64,000 nucleotides of DNA, taken from positions 1 through 64,000 of the forward strand of contig JBBQUM010000016.1 of the NCBI GenBank assembly GCA_038212445.1, in the 5' to 3' direction. The notes under the pieces were generated by a model, which ran no database searches, had not been told where the DNA came from, and saw only the letters and a list, made by a program, of their open reading frames with translations. The stretch comes from TMP-7 sp038212445 (GTDB lineage Bacteria; Acidobacteriota; Terriglobia; Bryobacterales; Bryobacteraceae). The position numbers and the translations under genes are program-made. This document shows, piece after piece, positions 17,101-25,911 of the stretch. The first letter of the stretch is position 1; each line of letters starts with the position of its first letter.

Positions 17101-18225
17101 GGGGTTGAGGTTGTAGGGAACCAAGGTGCCTGAGGAGTTGGCTATTTGAATAACGCCCAGCTTCATCAGGTCGGTGGGGACGCCGCGCTCGAAGGTGACG
17201 ACGTTGGGGAATCGCGAGGCTTCGTAGTTGAAGAAGAAATACGTCTTGCCGCCGAGCATCTTGGGCAGCATCGGCCCGCCGACCGCGAGGCCGTAGCGAT
17301 TGCGATGGGTGGAGGGAAGCGGTGTTGCCTGTCCGCTCGAAGTCAGCGTGTGATTGTTCTTCCAGAGATTCGCGGCGCCGACGTTGCTGCCGAAGTAGAA
17401 CTCGTAGAGCGCGCCATGGAAGGCATTGTTGCCGCGCTTGGTGACCATCTGGACCGAACTACCGGCGGCGCCATTGAAGTCGGCCGTCTGCCCGGTGGTG
17501 CCCACCTTGAACTCCTCGATGCTCTCGATGGGCGTTGGCACGACTCCGGTAGGCGTACCGCCGGTGGCGCCGCTGCCGCTATAACCGGCGCCTGGCGTGT
17601 ACACGGTATTGTTGCCGGCCATGTCGTCGCTGTTGTTGCCGCCGTCAAGCTGGAACTTATTCTGATCGCTGGCGGCGCCAGCCACATTGCCGGTGAGCGT
17701 GACGCCGACCTGGAGTACGGAGAGCGTCGACGCATCGCGGCCGAGGTTAGGCAACAGCTGCAACTGGTCGTTCGAAATCGTGGTGCCGATGGTGGCGTTG
17801 AGCGTCTGCAGTTCGGCGCCGGAGCTGGCCTGGACCTCGACGGTGGTGGCGGTCCCACCAACTTCAAGCGGCACGTCGAGCGTCAGCGTCTGTCCGATGT
17901 CGATCTTCTGCGCACTGAGCTTGGCCGTTGAGAACCCCGACTTCATGATGGTCACTTCATAGATACCGGGCGGGATGTTGACGACGGTGTAGCGACCGTC
18001 TTCATTGGTGGTTGCCGTACGGCGGCTGCTGGTGCCGGGATCGACGAGTCTGATTTCCGCACCGACAATTACGGCTCCCTGCTGGTCGGTAATGACGCCG
18101 ATCAGGGTTCCGGTGGCGGCCTGCCCGAAGACCGAAGGGGCGGTGCAAGTGAACATCATCACAAGACACGCGAGGGCGGCTAGGACTGAAAAACGCCTGC
18201 CAATAATCGCAGCAAACGGCAACAT
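14164..18225 (-). CDS. Oar-like TonB-dependent receptor with N-terminal carboxypeptidase-regulatory-like domain
   Basis: 1353 residues. Signal peptide at 1-35, ending SVFGQ. Residues about 38-125 form a carboxypeptidase-regulatory-like beta-sandwich (GVITDQQGAVIVGAEIRL, DGRYTVVNIPPGIYEVTI), then a plug domain with the typical LPNLGRD and GGNNSDDMAGNN segments, then a long beta-barrel ending in an aromatic residue (FGLRLRF), as outer-membrane proteins do. These Oar/CarboxypepD_reg receptors are greatly expanded in Solibacter relatives and are thought to import oligosaccharides or peptides. An AGGAGAG ribosome binding site precedes the ATG. No substrate-specific neighbour is present. Confidence 0.9.
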   Translation of the reverse strand: MLPFAAIIGRRFSVLAALACLVMMFTCTAPSVFGQAATGTLIGVITDQQGAVIVGAEIRLVDPGTSSRRTATTNEDGRYTVVNIPPGIYEVTIMKSGFSTAKLSAQKIDIGQTLTLDVPLEVGGTATTVEVQASSGAELQTLNATIGTTISNDQLQLLPNLGRDASTLSVLQVGVTLTGNVAGAASDQNKFQLDGGNNSDDMAGNNTVYTPGAGYSGSGATGGTPTGVVPTPIESIEEFKVGTTGQTADFNGAAGSSVQMVTKRGNNAFHGALYEFYFGSNVGAANLWKNNHTLTSSGQATPLPSTHRNRYGLAVGGPMLPKMLGGKTYFFFNYEASRFPNVVTFERGVPTDLMKLGVIQIANSSGTLVPYNLNPYAVTYKGTTYAPTQCASGGLCDPRGIGLNPVVQKLWGYLPSPNDFQYTNGSAPGAGVVDGVNAQGYLGGLALPQKSNNYVARIDHDFGDSGKWKFMGSYRNYDFSQLVSTQVDLGGLLPGSTKGQYKSYAPRPLKPSYWVGGLTTTITSNITNDLHFSYLRNFWQWSTQSGPPQIAGLGGAVEIGGESQAGALVPYNVDSQNVRQRFWDGHDYFLSDGVSMLKRTHLIQFGGSYQRNYDYHGRDDNGVGINTSTVYQVYSNSGLSLTNYPFPAGLPTGSQNLFAALYDEVLGIVGQSQVMYTRNGAALTLNPLGTPGFDQSVIPTYDLYLNDTWHMKPSLTLSYGLAWNLAMPAYEINAKQVMMVDDAGTPIDIQGYMTKRANAARQGQVYNPAIGFATIKNIQNGDRKYPYDPFYKAFSPHVSLAWSPRNTSGVLGKVLGNSQTVVRGGYGRIYGRLNGVDLLLVPLLGPGLLQATSCLGPLRAGGCGGVGGADPTTAFRIGTDGNTAPMQPVTQTLPQPFRPGLIQNGVLNSPAADGSQLDPKLRPNHSDEVTFSIQRSLSQKMILEVGYIGRVIKNEFQEINLDAVPTMMTLGGQSFAQAYAAIWGTVSAGGVPAAQPFFEAAMGGPGSPYCTGFASCTAAVASKEATNIKTTAVYNMWINLNNAPGWTLGRTMLANKALKAGDPAAQLSGAFDYINSLGHGNYNAGFVSFTAKDFKGITARSNFTWGRALGTGSVTQSSSSITVPNPYDFDRFGTYGTQAFDVKFTYSLLMLYQSPFFRSQKGIVGHILGGWNIAPLFTARSGLPQRMSVGGNAQAFGEIYSGQSANYENAASAAPYTGDGQPHYNVTSSGSAGASGNPARGGSGINLFADPQAVYGQFRRPILGIDTNSGGAGVIRGFPFWNLDATISKDFKATEHIGATLHFQFVNALNHFVPADPTTNIDTISSFGVVNNQFTTPNGAQSRSMEFGLRLRF

Positions 18226-18464
18226 ATGTTCTCTCCTAGAAAAGGGACGGTGAAAACAAGCTACTTGGCGTAAGCCCGCGACCTGGCGGACACGGACAGC
18301 AAAGGCGATGTTGCTAAAACTTAGGATTTCCCCAGAGCAAGAACCAAACCAACAGCTAGAATGAATTTTGTAAATTATGCAGGGGAACGGGCAGCAGAGT
18401 CAAGGACCGTTTTGAAACGGCGTACCAAATTACTGGGACGAGCGGTGTAGCGAACCGGATTATT

Positions 18465-20123
18465 TCAGCTGCCGGCGGAGCTCTTGATGAGTTGCGCGGC
18501 GTGTTTGAGGGCTTCAGGAGTAATACGGGCGCCGCTGAGCATCCGGCCGATCTCGTGAGTGCGGGAGTCGCCTGTAAGTTCCTCTATTTCGGCCACCGTT
18601 CGCCCTTTGACCTCACGCTTTTCGACTGAATAGTGATGGTCGGCGAAGCCGGCGATTTGTGCGAGGTGCGTTACACAGAGCACCTGGCTCGCGCCCGAGA
18701 GCTTCTTCAGCCGCTTGCCGACGGCCTCAGCCGCACCCCCGCCCACGCCGGCGTCAACTTCATCAAAAACGAGAGTCCGCTGAGTGGTCGGGTTGGTGCA
18801 GGTTTTCAGTGCCAGTGCGATTCTCGAAAGCTCACCGCCGGAGGCCACTTTTTCGAGCGGTCTGGGTTCTTCACCGGCATTCGGGGATATCAGGAAGTCG
18901 ATGCGATCAGAGCCGGAGGCTGACCAGGGCGCGGTGGCGGTGACGATGTTGAGCACCGTGCCCTTCATCGCCAAAGCGCCAAGTTCAGCGGCCACCCGGC
19001 GGGCTAGTTCAGCGCCTGCCTTCTTGCGGGCGGCGGTGACCGTCGCGGCTGCTGCTTCGTACTCGGACGCCAGGCGCATCCGCTCTTTCTCGAGAGAAGC
19101 GCGCCGCCCCGAGGCATTCTCTACCCGGTCCAACTTGCCGCGAACGTCCAGCAGAAAGGCGAGGATCTCGTCGATCGATGCGCCGTACTTGCGCTTCAGC
19201 TTATCGATGAGAGCCAAGCGCGTTTCCACGACTTCAAGGCGCACCGGGTCGGCCTCGAGCTTACTCAAATAGTCGCGAAGGACGAAGGAGACTTCGTCGA
19301 CGGCGATGGCGGCGGGCTTCAGGGTATCCACGGCGCTGGCCAGCGAATCATCGATTCTGGACAAATCCTCGAGCTTTCGCGCGGCCAGTTTTAGCTGGGC
19401 GGCGACACTACCCGGGGAGTCGTACAGGGCGTTGTAAGCCGCGGTCGCACTTTCGTCCAGGCGGCCTACATTTTTGAGGACCCGGCTCTCGTTCTCGAGG
19501 TCGGCTTCCTCACCTGGCTTGAGGCCCGCGGCTTCGATCTCCTTGCGCTGGAAATTCCACAAATCCATGAGGCGGAGGCTGTCCTGTTCACTGCGCTCGA
19601 GTTCCTCGAGTTCGGCAGCGGTGGCGCGCCAGGCGTGGAATAACTGGGCGACGGCAGCAGTTTCGACACCCCCGAAAGAGTCGAGCATGTCGCGCTGTGC
19701 CTCATTGCTGAAGAGGAGCTGCTGATCGTGCTGTCCGTGGATGTCGCCGAGGAATGGCGCGAGGTCGCGCAGGACCGCTGCGGTAACGGGCCGGCTAGCG
19801 ATGAAGGCGCGCGATTTGCCGGAGGCGAGGATTTCGCGCTCGAGCAGTAGTTCGTCATCCTCGGGCTCAACGCCAGCATGTTCCAGCATCTTCCGAAGAG
19901 CGGGGTCACGGGGAAGTTCGAAGATTCCCGCGATACGTGCGCGCGCAGATTCGCTGCGGACCATGTCGGCCGAGGCGCGCCCTCCAAACAGCAGGGCAAG
20001 CGCGTCGACGATCATAGACTTGCCGCTGCCGGTCTCGCCGGTGAGGATGTTCAGGCCGTTGTGGAAGCGGACGCGGACGCGCTCGATGACGGCGAAGTTC
20101 TCAACTAGCAATTCGACGAGCAC
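18465..20123 (-). CDS. recN: DNA repair protein RecN
   Basis: 552 residues, standard length. SMC-like ATPase that acts in the cytoplasm on double-strand-break repair with RecA. Walker A GETGSGKS at about residues 29-36, a long coiled-coil region in the middle, then the ABC signature SGGELSRIALAL, Walker B LVFDEVDAGVGG and the CVTHLAQIA histidine loop. It begins MLVELLVENFAVIERVRVRF, the canonical RecN opening. It stands between two receptor genes in the same direction and is probably transcribed separately; no LexA-type box was recognised upstream. Confidence 0.95.
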   Translation of the reverse strand: MLVELLVENFAVIERVRVRFHNGLNILTGETGSGKSMIVDALALLFGGRASADMVRSESARARIAGIFELPRDPALRKMLEHAGVEPEDDELLLEREILASGKSRAFIASRPVTAAVLRDLAPFLGDIHGQHDQQLLFSNEAQRDMLDSFGGVETAAVAQLFHAWRATAAELEELERSEQDSLRLMDLWNFQRKEIEAAGLKPGEEADLENESRVLKNVGRLDESATAAYNALYDSPGSVAAQLKLAARKLEDLSRIDDSLASAVDTLKPAAIAVDEVSFVLRDYLSKLEADPVRLEVVETRLALIDKLKRKYGASIDEILAFLLDVRGKLDRVENASGRRASLEKERMRLASEYEAAAATVTAARKKAGAELARRVAAELGALAMKGTVLNIVTATAPWSASGSDRIDFLISPNAGEEPRPLEKVASGGELSRIALALKTCTNPTTQRTLVFDEVDAGVGGGAAEAVGKRLKKLSGASQVLCVTHLAQIAGFADHHYSVEKREVKGRTVAEIEELTGDSRTHEIGRMLSGARITPEALKHAAQLIKSSAGS

Positions 20124-20140
20124 GCCACTAACTTAGCAGA

Positions 20141-20177
20141 CGAAAAAAGAGGGGACGGATGGAATGTCCGTCCCCTC
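20141..20177 (-). terminator. Rho-independent terminator of the TonB-dependent receptor gene
   Basis: Perfect 11-bp stem GAGGGGACGGA (20149-20159) / TCCGTCCCCTC (20167-20177) with a 7-base loop. On the minus strand it is followed by six T residues (A-run 20143-20148 on plus). It lies about 50 bases past the stop at 20226 and just before recN, insulating recN from the upstream receptor. Confidence 0.9.
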
Positions 20178-20225
20178 GGGGGTATTTCTCAAATGTGCAC
20201 CGTCGCCGGCGTACCGGCGGGCGGC

Positions 20226-23200
20226 TTAAAAGATGAACTTCAGTTCGAGCTGCAGACGGCGCGGATAGTTATTCTGCGTCGAGGGAGCGATTAAGCCGAA
20301 CTGGCTTGCCGTGTAAGTGAGATTCGGATTCGGGAACAGCGGATGGTTGAAGGCGTTGAGCGCCTGAGCGCTGAAACGTGCCTTGACGCCCTCGCTGATG
20401 CGAACATCCTTGATCACCGAAAGGTCGACGTTGTTCTGGCGCGGTCCGCGAAGGCTGGTGTAGCGGTACGGATTAACGCGCAGGTGCGTAACCGGCTGAG
20501 CGCTGGCGACAGTGACAAACGCGCTCTGGTTGAACCAGCCGCGATCGATGGAGCGGTCATTGAGCGGCAGGTAGGCCGTCGCCGGATCAATGCTGGCCCA
20601 GAAGAAGTCGCCGCTGTTGGTTGTGGCGGTGGTCGAATAACTGCCGAAGGGAAGCGGGGTGCCGCTCTGGAATGCCCATATGCCAGTGGCTTCCCAGCCG
20701 CCCACGAGGCGGTCTGCCCAACCGTTCAGGTTGCCGGCCAGCTTGCGGCCTTTGCCGAACGGGAGCGAGTAGATCACCGAAGACGTGATGCGATGCGGAA
20801 TGTCCGAAGCGGAGATTTGATGCGTCGGAGCGGCATCGCCGGCGTTCAGGAGTTCCGTTGCATCCATGAACTTCGAGAAAGTGTAGTTCCCAACCAGGCT
20901 CAGGCCGTGCGAAAAGCGTTTTTCAGCGCGGAATTGAATGCCGTGGTACCACGAATAACCTTCGTTCGTGGTGGTGGTGATGGAGCCAAATTGCGGAAAC
21001 GGCAGTAGCAACGTTTGGCGCGAGATAGTAGATGCGGCATACCCCGAAGGCGTGCCGATCGGCAATGTGACGCCGGCGAACGGATTGGCGATTGAGGCGG
21101 TTACAAAAGCGTTGGTGGTGTTATCGCGGAAAGGCGAAGTGCTTAAATACTGATTCGATAGTCCATTGATGTTCCGCGTGAGCTCGATGCGATAGCCTTT
21201 GTTGCCCACATAGTTGGCCTCAACGAGGACACTCCCCTTGAACTGATGTTGCAAGCCCACCTGCCAGCGATAATTCACCGGCACCTTAGGATCCTGGTTG
21301 TAGAATGAGATCGCTTGGCCGATGTTGGTTTGGGCTCCCTGCGCCGAACCCACCGGTTCGAGAATTCCGTCCGGCCACGGGTTTGACAGCGTGCGGACGA
21401 TGGTTGTGTTGTCGGTGCCGAATGCATTGAACGTCGTCGAGCGGCTGAAGCCCGTCTGAATCACGTCCCCGCGTCGCTGTCCGAGGAAGCCGTTAAAGGC
21501 TCCAAATCCGCCACGGACCACAGTGTCTTTCGGCAGTTGGTAGGCGAAGCCGAAGCGCGGCATGAAGTTGGTCTTGGGTGTGTGGTAGAGGTCGCCGCCA
21601 TTGGAGAAGACCAAGCCGCCATTGACATTGAACTGGGCGGCGGGAACGGCGAGCGGGTTCTTGGTGTAATTGGCAAGCACGGCAGCGGCGAATGGCTGCG
21701 CGGCTTTGGGGTCGAACGTCTGGACGCTACGGCCATAACGCTCGGTCATCGGCGTTTCCATTTCCCAGCGGACGCCCAGGTTAATGGTGAGCTTGGGGGT
21801 GATCTTCCAGTCGTCCTGGAAGTACACGCCGTAGGTCATGGACTGCTCCGCATAGTCGGCTGTGCGGTTTATCACGCTCGAGGAAGACGGCAGCCCGAGC
21901 AGAAGGGCGGCGACGGACTGGCCGAAGCTGTTGGGCGCCGCGGTGGCGTTGTCCAGCGGACCCTTGGTGTAGGACGAGTCGAAAATGAAGCGACCGGTTT
22001 GGTCGTTGCTGAAGAAGCCGTCGTTCTGGCGATAGCTGCGCCAGTCGACGCCGCCACGCAGCGAGTGCTTGCTGATGCTCTTAGTCACCGACGCGGCGAG
22101 GTTATGAATGTCGGTGGGGCGATATTCACCGGTGAAGGCAGTGCCGATGTAGCCGGTGAGATCGATACGTGGGAAGCGGCGGACCGAAGGCGGGATCAGC
22201 GAATTGTAGGATGCGGGGAAGCCGAGCTGCGTCAGGTCGAAGCCGGCGGAGTTTGCGTTGCCGTCGCTGCCGCGGATGAAGCGGTTGTAGCCGTAGCGGA
22301 CGTCCAGGATGGTGGTGGGCGTCAGAACGAAGGTGTGATCCAGTACTCCATTGTAAGAGTCAAACAGGAAGACGATGCCGGTGGCGTCGTTGTGGAAGTA
22401 GTTGTTGTAGTCGCTGCTGCGGCGGTACATGCTGAAGCGACCAAACATGCGCTGGCGATCGCTGATGTTCTGATCAATGCGGGTGGTGAAGTTGTAGTAT
22501 CTGGCAGTCTCAGCCAGATCCGCTTGCTGAAGGTTGTTGGAGCCGTCGGCATTGGCCGTCGACGTCGCGGCCGGATAGTATTTGTCGAGAATGGTCTTGC
22601 CAACCGGGTTGAACAAGCTCGAAGGAATGATGTTGCCGGCGAAAGGATCTTCCTGGAAGCGGCTGCCGACTGCCTTGCGGGTGAAGGGATTGAAGATCTG
22701 GTAGCAGTTGTAGGTGGTGGCGGCGACGCATGTTTGTCCGCCGGCGGCAGGGGCGAGAAGCGAGGAGAAATCGCCCTTCTTCATCTCGGCGGTCGGAACC
22801 TGCGGGGTGGTGGCGTCATAGCGCGGACGCGAGTCGCGGATGCCTTCATAGCCGAACAGGAAGAAGGTCTTGTTCTTTCCGTCGTAAATCTTGGGGAGCG
22901 TGACCGGGCCGCCGATGGAACCGCCGTAGCGGTTGAACGAGAAGTCGGGACGGTCTTTGCCGAGACGGTTGTTGAAGAAGTCGTTGGCCCAGAAATCCTT
23001 GCGCGTCCAGCCGTAGTAGCCGGTGCCGTGGAAGGCGTTGGTGCCTGACTTGATGCTGAAGTTTGTCACGCCGCCCTCGGTGTTGCCGGCGGCCGCGTCG
23101 AAGACTGCGGTTTGCACCTTGAATTCGGCCAGGATGTCGGTGGGAGGTACGTAGGAGGCCGTCACCTGTCCGCCATTGGCGCGGGAGGTGGCCGGGGCGC

Positions 23201-23792
23201 CGTCGAGCGTGATGTCGCTACGGTCGCCATTGGTGCCGTTCATCGAGAAGTTGGCAATGTGGGTCGGCTCAAAGGGGCGATCAAGACGCGGGCTGCCGAG
23301 AAAACCGGTGCCGGTGGAGACAGCGATGAGCGCGAACGGGTTGCCGTAGGAAAGGGGCAGGTCGCGGATCTGTTGCGAGTTGACGACGCTACCGATCGAG
23401 CCACTTTCAGTGGTCATTTGCGGGGTTGACTCAGTTACGGTGACGCTCTGTTCCGTGCCGCCAACCTCAAGCATGACATTGATTTCCAGGCGGTCGTTGA
23501 CACGAACTTCAATGTTGTCGCGAACAGTCTTTTTGAAGCCCTGCAACTCTGCAGTGACTCGGTACAGGCCTGGGATCAGCAACGAAGCCTGGTAGTAACC
23601 GGACTCGTTGGTCTTGATTAGAGCCTTGGTGCCCATCGCTACGTTGGTGACTTCCACGGGTACGTTGGGAATGATGAGGCCGGTGGGATCGGTAACGATG
23701 CCAACGATCGAACCGCGTGGGTCCTGAGCGAAAAGGCTCTGGACGACCAGCAGTAAACATAGAACGATCAACGAAGATATACGCATCTTCAT
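20226..23792 (-). CDS. Oar-like TonB-dependent receptor
   Basis: 1188 residues. Signal peptide (1-22, ending SLFAQ), a carboxypeptidase-regulatory-like domain at about 25-115 (GIVTDPTGLIIPNVPVEV, SGYYQASLLIPGLYRV), a plug domain with LPLSYGNPFALI and the N-G-T-N-G-D-R-S-D-I-T-L-D-G segment, then a large beta-barrel ending LQLELKFIF with the terminal Phe expected for outer-membrane insertion. A near-consensus promoter lies upstream and a strong terminator downstream, so this is a single-gene transcript. Substrate is unknown. Confidence 0.9.
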   Translation of the reverse strand: MKMRISSLIVLCLLLVVQSLFAQDPRGSIVGIVTDPTGLIIPNVPVEVTNVAMGTKALIKTNESGYYQASLLIPGLYRVTAELQGFKKTVRDNIEVRVNDRLEINVMLEVGGTEQSVTVTESTPQMTTESGSIGSVVNSQQIRDLPLSYGNPFALIAVSTGTGFLGSPRLDRPFEPTHIANFSMNGTNGDRSDITLDGAPATSRANGGQVTASYVPPTDILAEFKVQTAVFDAAAGNTEGGVTNFSIKSGTNAFHGTGYYGWTRKDFWANDFFNNRLGKDRPDFSFNRYGGSIGGPVTLPKIYDGKNKTFFLFGYEGIRDSRPRYDATTPQVPTAEMKKGDFSSLLAPAAGGQTCVAATTYNCYQIFNPFTRKAVGSRFQEDPFAGNIIPSSLFNPVGKTILDKYYPAATSTANADGSNNLQQADLAETARYYNFTTRIDQNISDRQRMFGRFSMYRRSSDYNNYFHNDATGIVFLFDSYNGVLDHTFVLTPTTILDVRYGYNRFIRGSDGNANSAGFDLTQLGFPASYNSLIPPSVRRFPRIDLTGYIGTAFTGEYRPTDIHNLAASVTKSISKHSLRGGVDWRSYRQNDGFFSNDQTGRFIFDSSYTKGPLDNATAAPNSFGQSVAALLLGLPSSSSVINRTADYAEQSMTYGVYFQDDWKITPKLTINLGVRWEMETPMTERYGRSVQTFDPKAAQPFAAAVLANYTKNPLAVPAAQFNVNGGLVFSNGGDLYHTPKTNFMPRFGFAYQLPKDTVVRGGFGAFNGFLGQRRGDVIQTGFSRSTTFNAFGTDNTTIVRTLSNPWPDGILEPVGSAQGAQTNIGQAISFYNQDPKVPVNYRWQVGLQHQFKGSVLVEANYVGNKGYRIELTRNINGLSNQYLSTSPFRDNTTNAFVTASIANPFAGVTLPIGTPSGYAASTISRQTLLLPFPQFGSITTTTNEGYSWYHGIQFRAEKRFSHGLSLVGNYTFSKFMDATELLNAGDAAPTHQISASDIPHRITSSVIYSLPFGKGRKLAGNLNGWADRLVGGWEATGIWAFQSGTPLPFGSYSTTATTNSGDFFWASIDPATAYLPLNDRSIDRGWFNQSAFVTVASAQPVTHLRVNPYRYTSLRGPRQNNVDLSVIKDVRISEGVKARFSAQALNAFNHPLFPNPNLTYTASQFGLIAPSTQNNYPRRLQLELKFIF

Positions 23793-23835
23793 GGTGCTGT
23801 ACTACCCCCTAGGGAAAGCGGATTAATCTATCCGA

Positions 23836-23864
23836 AATATACGGGCGTTTAAGGGGATTGTCAA
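23836..23864 (-). promoter_or_regulatory. strong sigma-70 promoter of the TonB-dependent receptor gene
   Basis: On the minus strand TTGACA (23859-23864), a 17-base spacer and TATATT (23836-23841). Transcription would start near 23829, giving a leader of about 37 bases with a G-rich ribosome binding site (AGGGGG). This is the best matching promoter of the window together with the one at 33064. Confidence 0.8.
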
Positions 23865-23952
23865 ACTTAAAGAACTAAACGGATGGTTTAGCTGGACCAA
23901 ATTGAAGACTAGGGTGATTAGCAAAAAATCAACAGGCTAAAATCTAGCAGGA

Positions 23953-24387
23953 CTAGTGCAAATCGCCGGTAGTGACTTCGCCGGACCGGTCCCCACCCAC
24001 CTGGGCGTGGGTGACAACGCCTCCGGGCGGCAATCCGGACCAGTGTTCGCAAATCACGATCGAGTTTGCCGGATTTTGGGGGGCGTACTTCAGCCAAACG
24101 GGTCCAGCGAGGTGTTCTGGATCCGATTTCAGGTAGGAGGCGAGTGTTGAGATATCCTGCGACGTGTTGTAGGAAACGCCGCTGATTGCATAGGAGTAAT
24201 AGATGGCGTTCTGGGTCGCCTCGGTGACTATGCCGTCCGCCAAGCGTCCACGGCTGTTGAGTACCAGCCGGCGAGCCCGCTCCAGTTTCCCAGGCGTAGT
24301 ACGGTAGTCGAGAAGAATCCAGACTGCGGCGGCAACCAGGAGCCCGGCCAGCGCGGCCAAGCTCCCAACCTGCCATTCAATTCCCAT
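23953..24387 (-). CDS. small membrane-anchored protein, DUF3592-like
   Basis: 144 residues. One N-terminal membrane helix (about residues 8-27, LAALAGLLVAAAVWILLDY), then a soluble beta-rich domain: YYSYAISGVSYNT, an alternating stretch, and VWLKYAPQNPANSIVI. That pattern resembles DUF3592, a small extracytoplasmic domain of unknown function; the match is from pattern only. The ATG begins one base after the stop of the transaldolase-like gene, so translation is coupled. An overlapping frame in the same place is rejected because only this one has a sensible membrane-protein composition. Confidence 0.65.
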   Translation of the reverse strand: MGIEWQVGSLAALAGLLVAAAVWILLDYRTTPGKLERARRLVLNSRGRLADGIVTEATQNAIYYSYAISGVSYNTSQDISTLASYLKSDPEHLAGPVWLKYAPQNPANSIVICEHWSGLPPGGVVTHAQVGGDRSGEVTTGDLH

Positions 24388-24388
24388 G

Positions 24389-25051
24389 TTAGTGAGCGGC
24401 CGGTGCTTCCTGAAACGCCTTGGCGTAATCCTTCAGGAATTGGTCGAGTCCTTTGTCGGTAAGCGGGTGGTTGAACATCATGTCGAGCACTTTCCAGGGC
24501 ATGGTGCCGATGTGCGCCCCGGCTTTGGCGGCATCGATGACATGGATGGAGGTTCGCAAGGAGGCGGCCAGCACCTGCGTCTTGAAATTGTGTATTTCGT
24601 AGATGTCTACGATATCAGCGATCAACTGGGTGCCGTCCCAGCCGATGTCGTCGACGCGGCCGACAAACGGGCTGACGAAATAGGCGCCGGCCTTGGCTGC
24701 GAGGATCGCCTGCGCCGCCGAAAAGCAGAGCGTCACGTTTACGCGAATTCCCTCGCGAGTGAGCAGGGAACAGGCGCGAATGCCATCGCGTGTGAGCGGG
24801 ACTTTGACGATTACGTTCTTGTGGATTTGTGAAAGTTTGCGGCCCTCTACGATCATCGCGTCGCTTTGAGTCGCCACTACTTCAGCGCTAATGTCGCCAT
24901 CGACGATGCCGCAGATCGCGCGGATCTGCTCTTCGATTGGTTTGCCTTCCTTAGCGATGAGAGACGGGTTAGTTGTTACACCATCGACGAGTCCCAGTTC
25001 TACGCCTTTGCGCAACTCGTCAAGGTTAGCCGTGTCCAGGAAAAACTTCAT
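24389..25051 (-). CDS. transaldolase / fructose-6-phosphate aldolase (TalC-FSA type)
   Basis: 220 residues, the size of the small transaldolase family. It has the typical opening MKFFLDTANLDELRKG, the T-N-P-S-L-I motif, the Schiff-base lysine in NVIVKVPLT, NVTLCFSAAQA and SPFVGRVDD. Members transfer dihydroxyacetone units between sugar phosphates or make fructose-6-phosphate; which activity this has cannot be read safely from the sequence. GAGGAGC is the ribosome binding site. It lies 17 bases after the FAH-family gene. Confidence 0.9.
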   Translation of the reverse strand: MKFFLDTANLDELRKGVELGLVDGVTTNPSLIAKEGKPIEEQIRAICGIVDGDISAEVVATQSDAMIVEGRKLSQIHKNVIVKVPLTRDGIRACSLLTREGIRVNVTLCFSAAQAILAAKAGAYFVSPFVGRVDDIGWDGTQLIADIVDIYEIHNFKTQVLAASLRTSIHVIDAAKAGAHIGTMPWKVLDMMFNHPLTDKGLDQFLKDYAKAFQEAPAAH

Positions 25052-25068
25052 TTCGAGCTCCTCTTATA

Positions 25069-25806
25069 TCAAGTTTCGCTCAAGACGGGGTTGCGCAGGA
25101 TGCCGATTCCGGGAATTTCCACCCGCACGGTGGATCCGGGCAGCATGGGCCCGACGCCTTGCGGCGTACCGGTGGCAATGAGGTCGCCCGGCTCGAGGGT
25201 CATGAATTGAGTGACGTAGGCGATGATGGCATCCACAGGAAAGATCATATCGGCGACGCCGCCGTCCTGTTTCGTCTCGGCGCCGAGCGTAGTAATGATG
25301 CGAAGAGAGGCAAGGTCCACGTCCTGGGGCGCCACCATGCAGGGTCCGACGGAACAGAACGTATCGAAGCCTTTGCCGCGTGTCCACTGGCCGTCTTTCT
25401 TCTGAAGGTCGCGGGCGGTGACGTCGTTGACGATGGTATAGCCGGCGACGTAGTCGAACGCATCCTCTTGCTTAACGCGGCGCGCGCGCCGGCCGATGAT
25501 GACGCCTAGTTCGCCCTCGTAGTCGACTCGCTGTGAGAGTTTCGGATAGAGGATGGTATCGCCGTCCGCGATTAGAGAAGATACCGGCTTCAGGAAGATC
25601 AACGGCTCGGCGGGAACATCGTTGCCGAGTTCCTTGGCATGCTCGTGATAATTGCGTCCCACGCAGACGATCTTGGTAGGCGCTGACGGTGGAAGCAGCC
25701 GCGCGGTGGTGAGGTCGACGTCGTTGAGGTCGCCGTAGAGCACGTCGGCGGTGTCAGGGGTAGTGGGCGGGACGTCGCGGTTGAAGGTATAACGAACACG
25801 TTTCAT
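25069..25806 (-). CDS. fumarylacetoacetate hydrolase (FAH) family protein
   Basis: 245 residues. FAH-fold metal enzyme acting on beta-keto or hydroxy-dienoic acids, for example acylpyruvate hydrolysis, oxaloacetate decarboxylation or aromatic catabolism. The core reads VCVGRNYHEHAKELG, then DYEGELGVIIGR with the two metal-binding glutamates, NDVTARDLQ with the Asp ligand, and ATGTPQGVGPMLPGSTVRVEIPGIG near the end. It is the first gene of the operon FAH-transaldolase-DUF3592-like. The neighbours do not point to one pathway. Confidence 0.9.
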   Translation of the reverse strand: MKRVRYTFNRDVPPTTPDTADVLYGDLNDVDLTTARLLPPSAPTKIVCVGRNYHEHAKELGNDVPAEPLIFLKPVSSLIADGDTILYPKLSQRVDYEGELGVIIGRRARRVKQEDAFDYVAGYTIVNDVTARDLQKKDGQWTRGKGFDTFCSVGPCMVAPQDVDLASLRIITTLGAETKQDGGVADMIFPVDAIIAYVTQFMTLEPGDLIATGTPQGVGPMLPGSTVRVEIPGIGILRNPVLSET

Positions 25807-25911
25807 GAGAAGGCGTCGCGCCGGAGCGCTTTTACCACTATAAACTCATAGTGCTCGGCGGCCTGCAGCACACTGGTCAGGAGGACTCGAAATGAAGTAA
25901 TGTCAGGAGCG

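Noticed and set aside
21537..23048. 503-codon open frame on the plus strand
   Set aside because: It is antisense to the TonB-dependent receptor, which has a signal peptide, plug, barrel, promoter and terminator. The frame has a Val/Gly/Ala-rich composition without domains, as expected of a shadow in GC-rich DNA.
23918..24376. 152-codon frame overlapping the DUF3592-like gene
   Set aside because: Trp/Arg/Pro-rich, no membrane segment or start site; the frame at 23953-24387 has a plausible helix and is coupled to the upstream gene.
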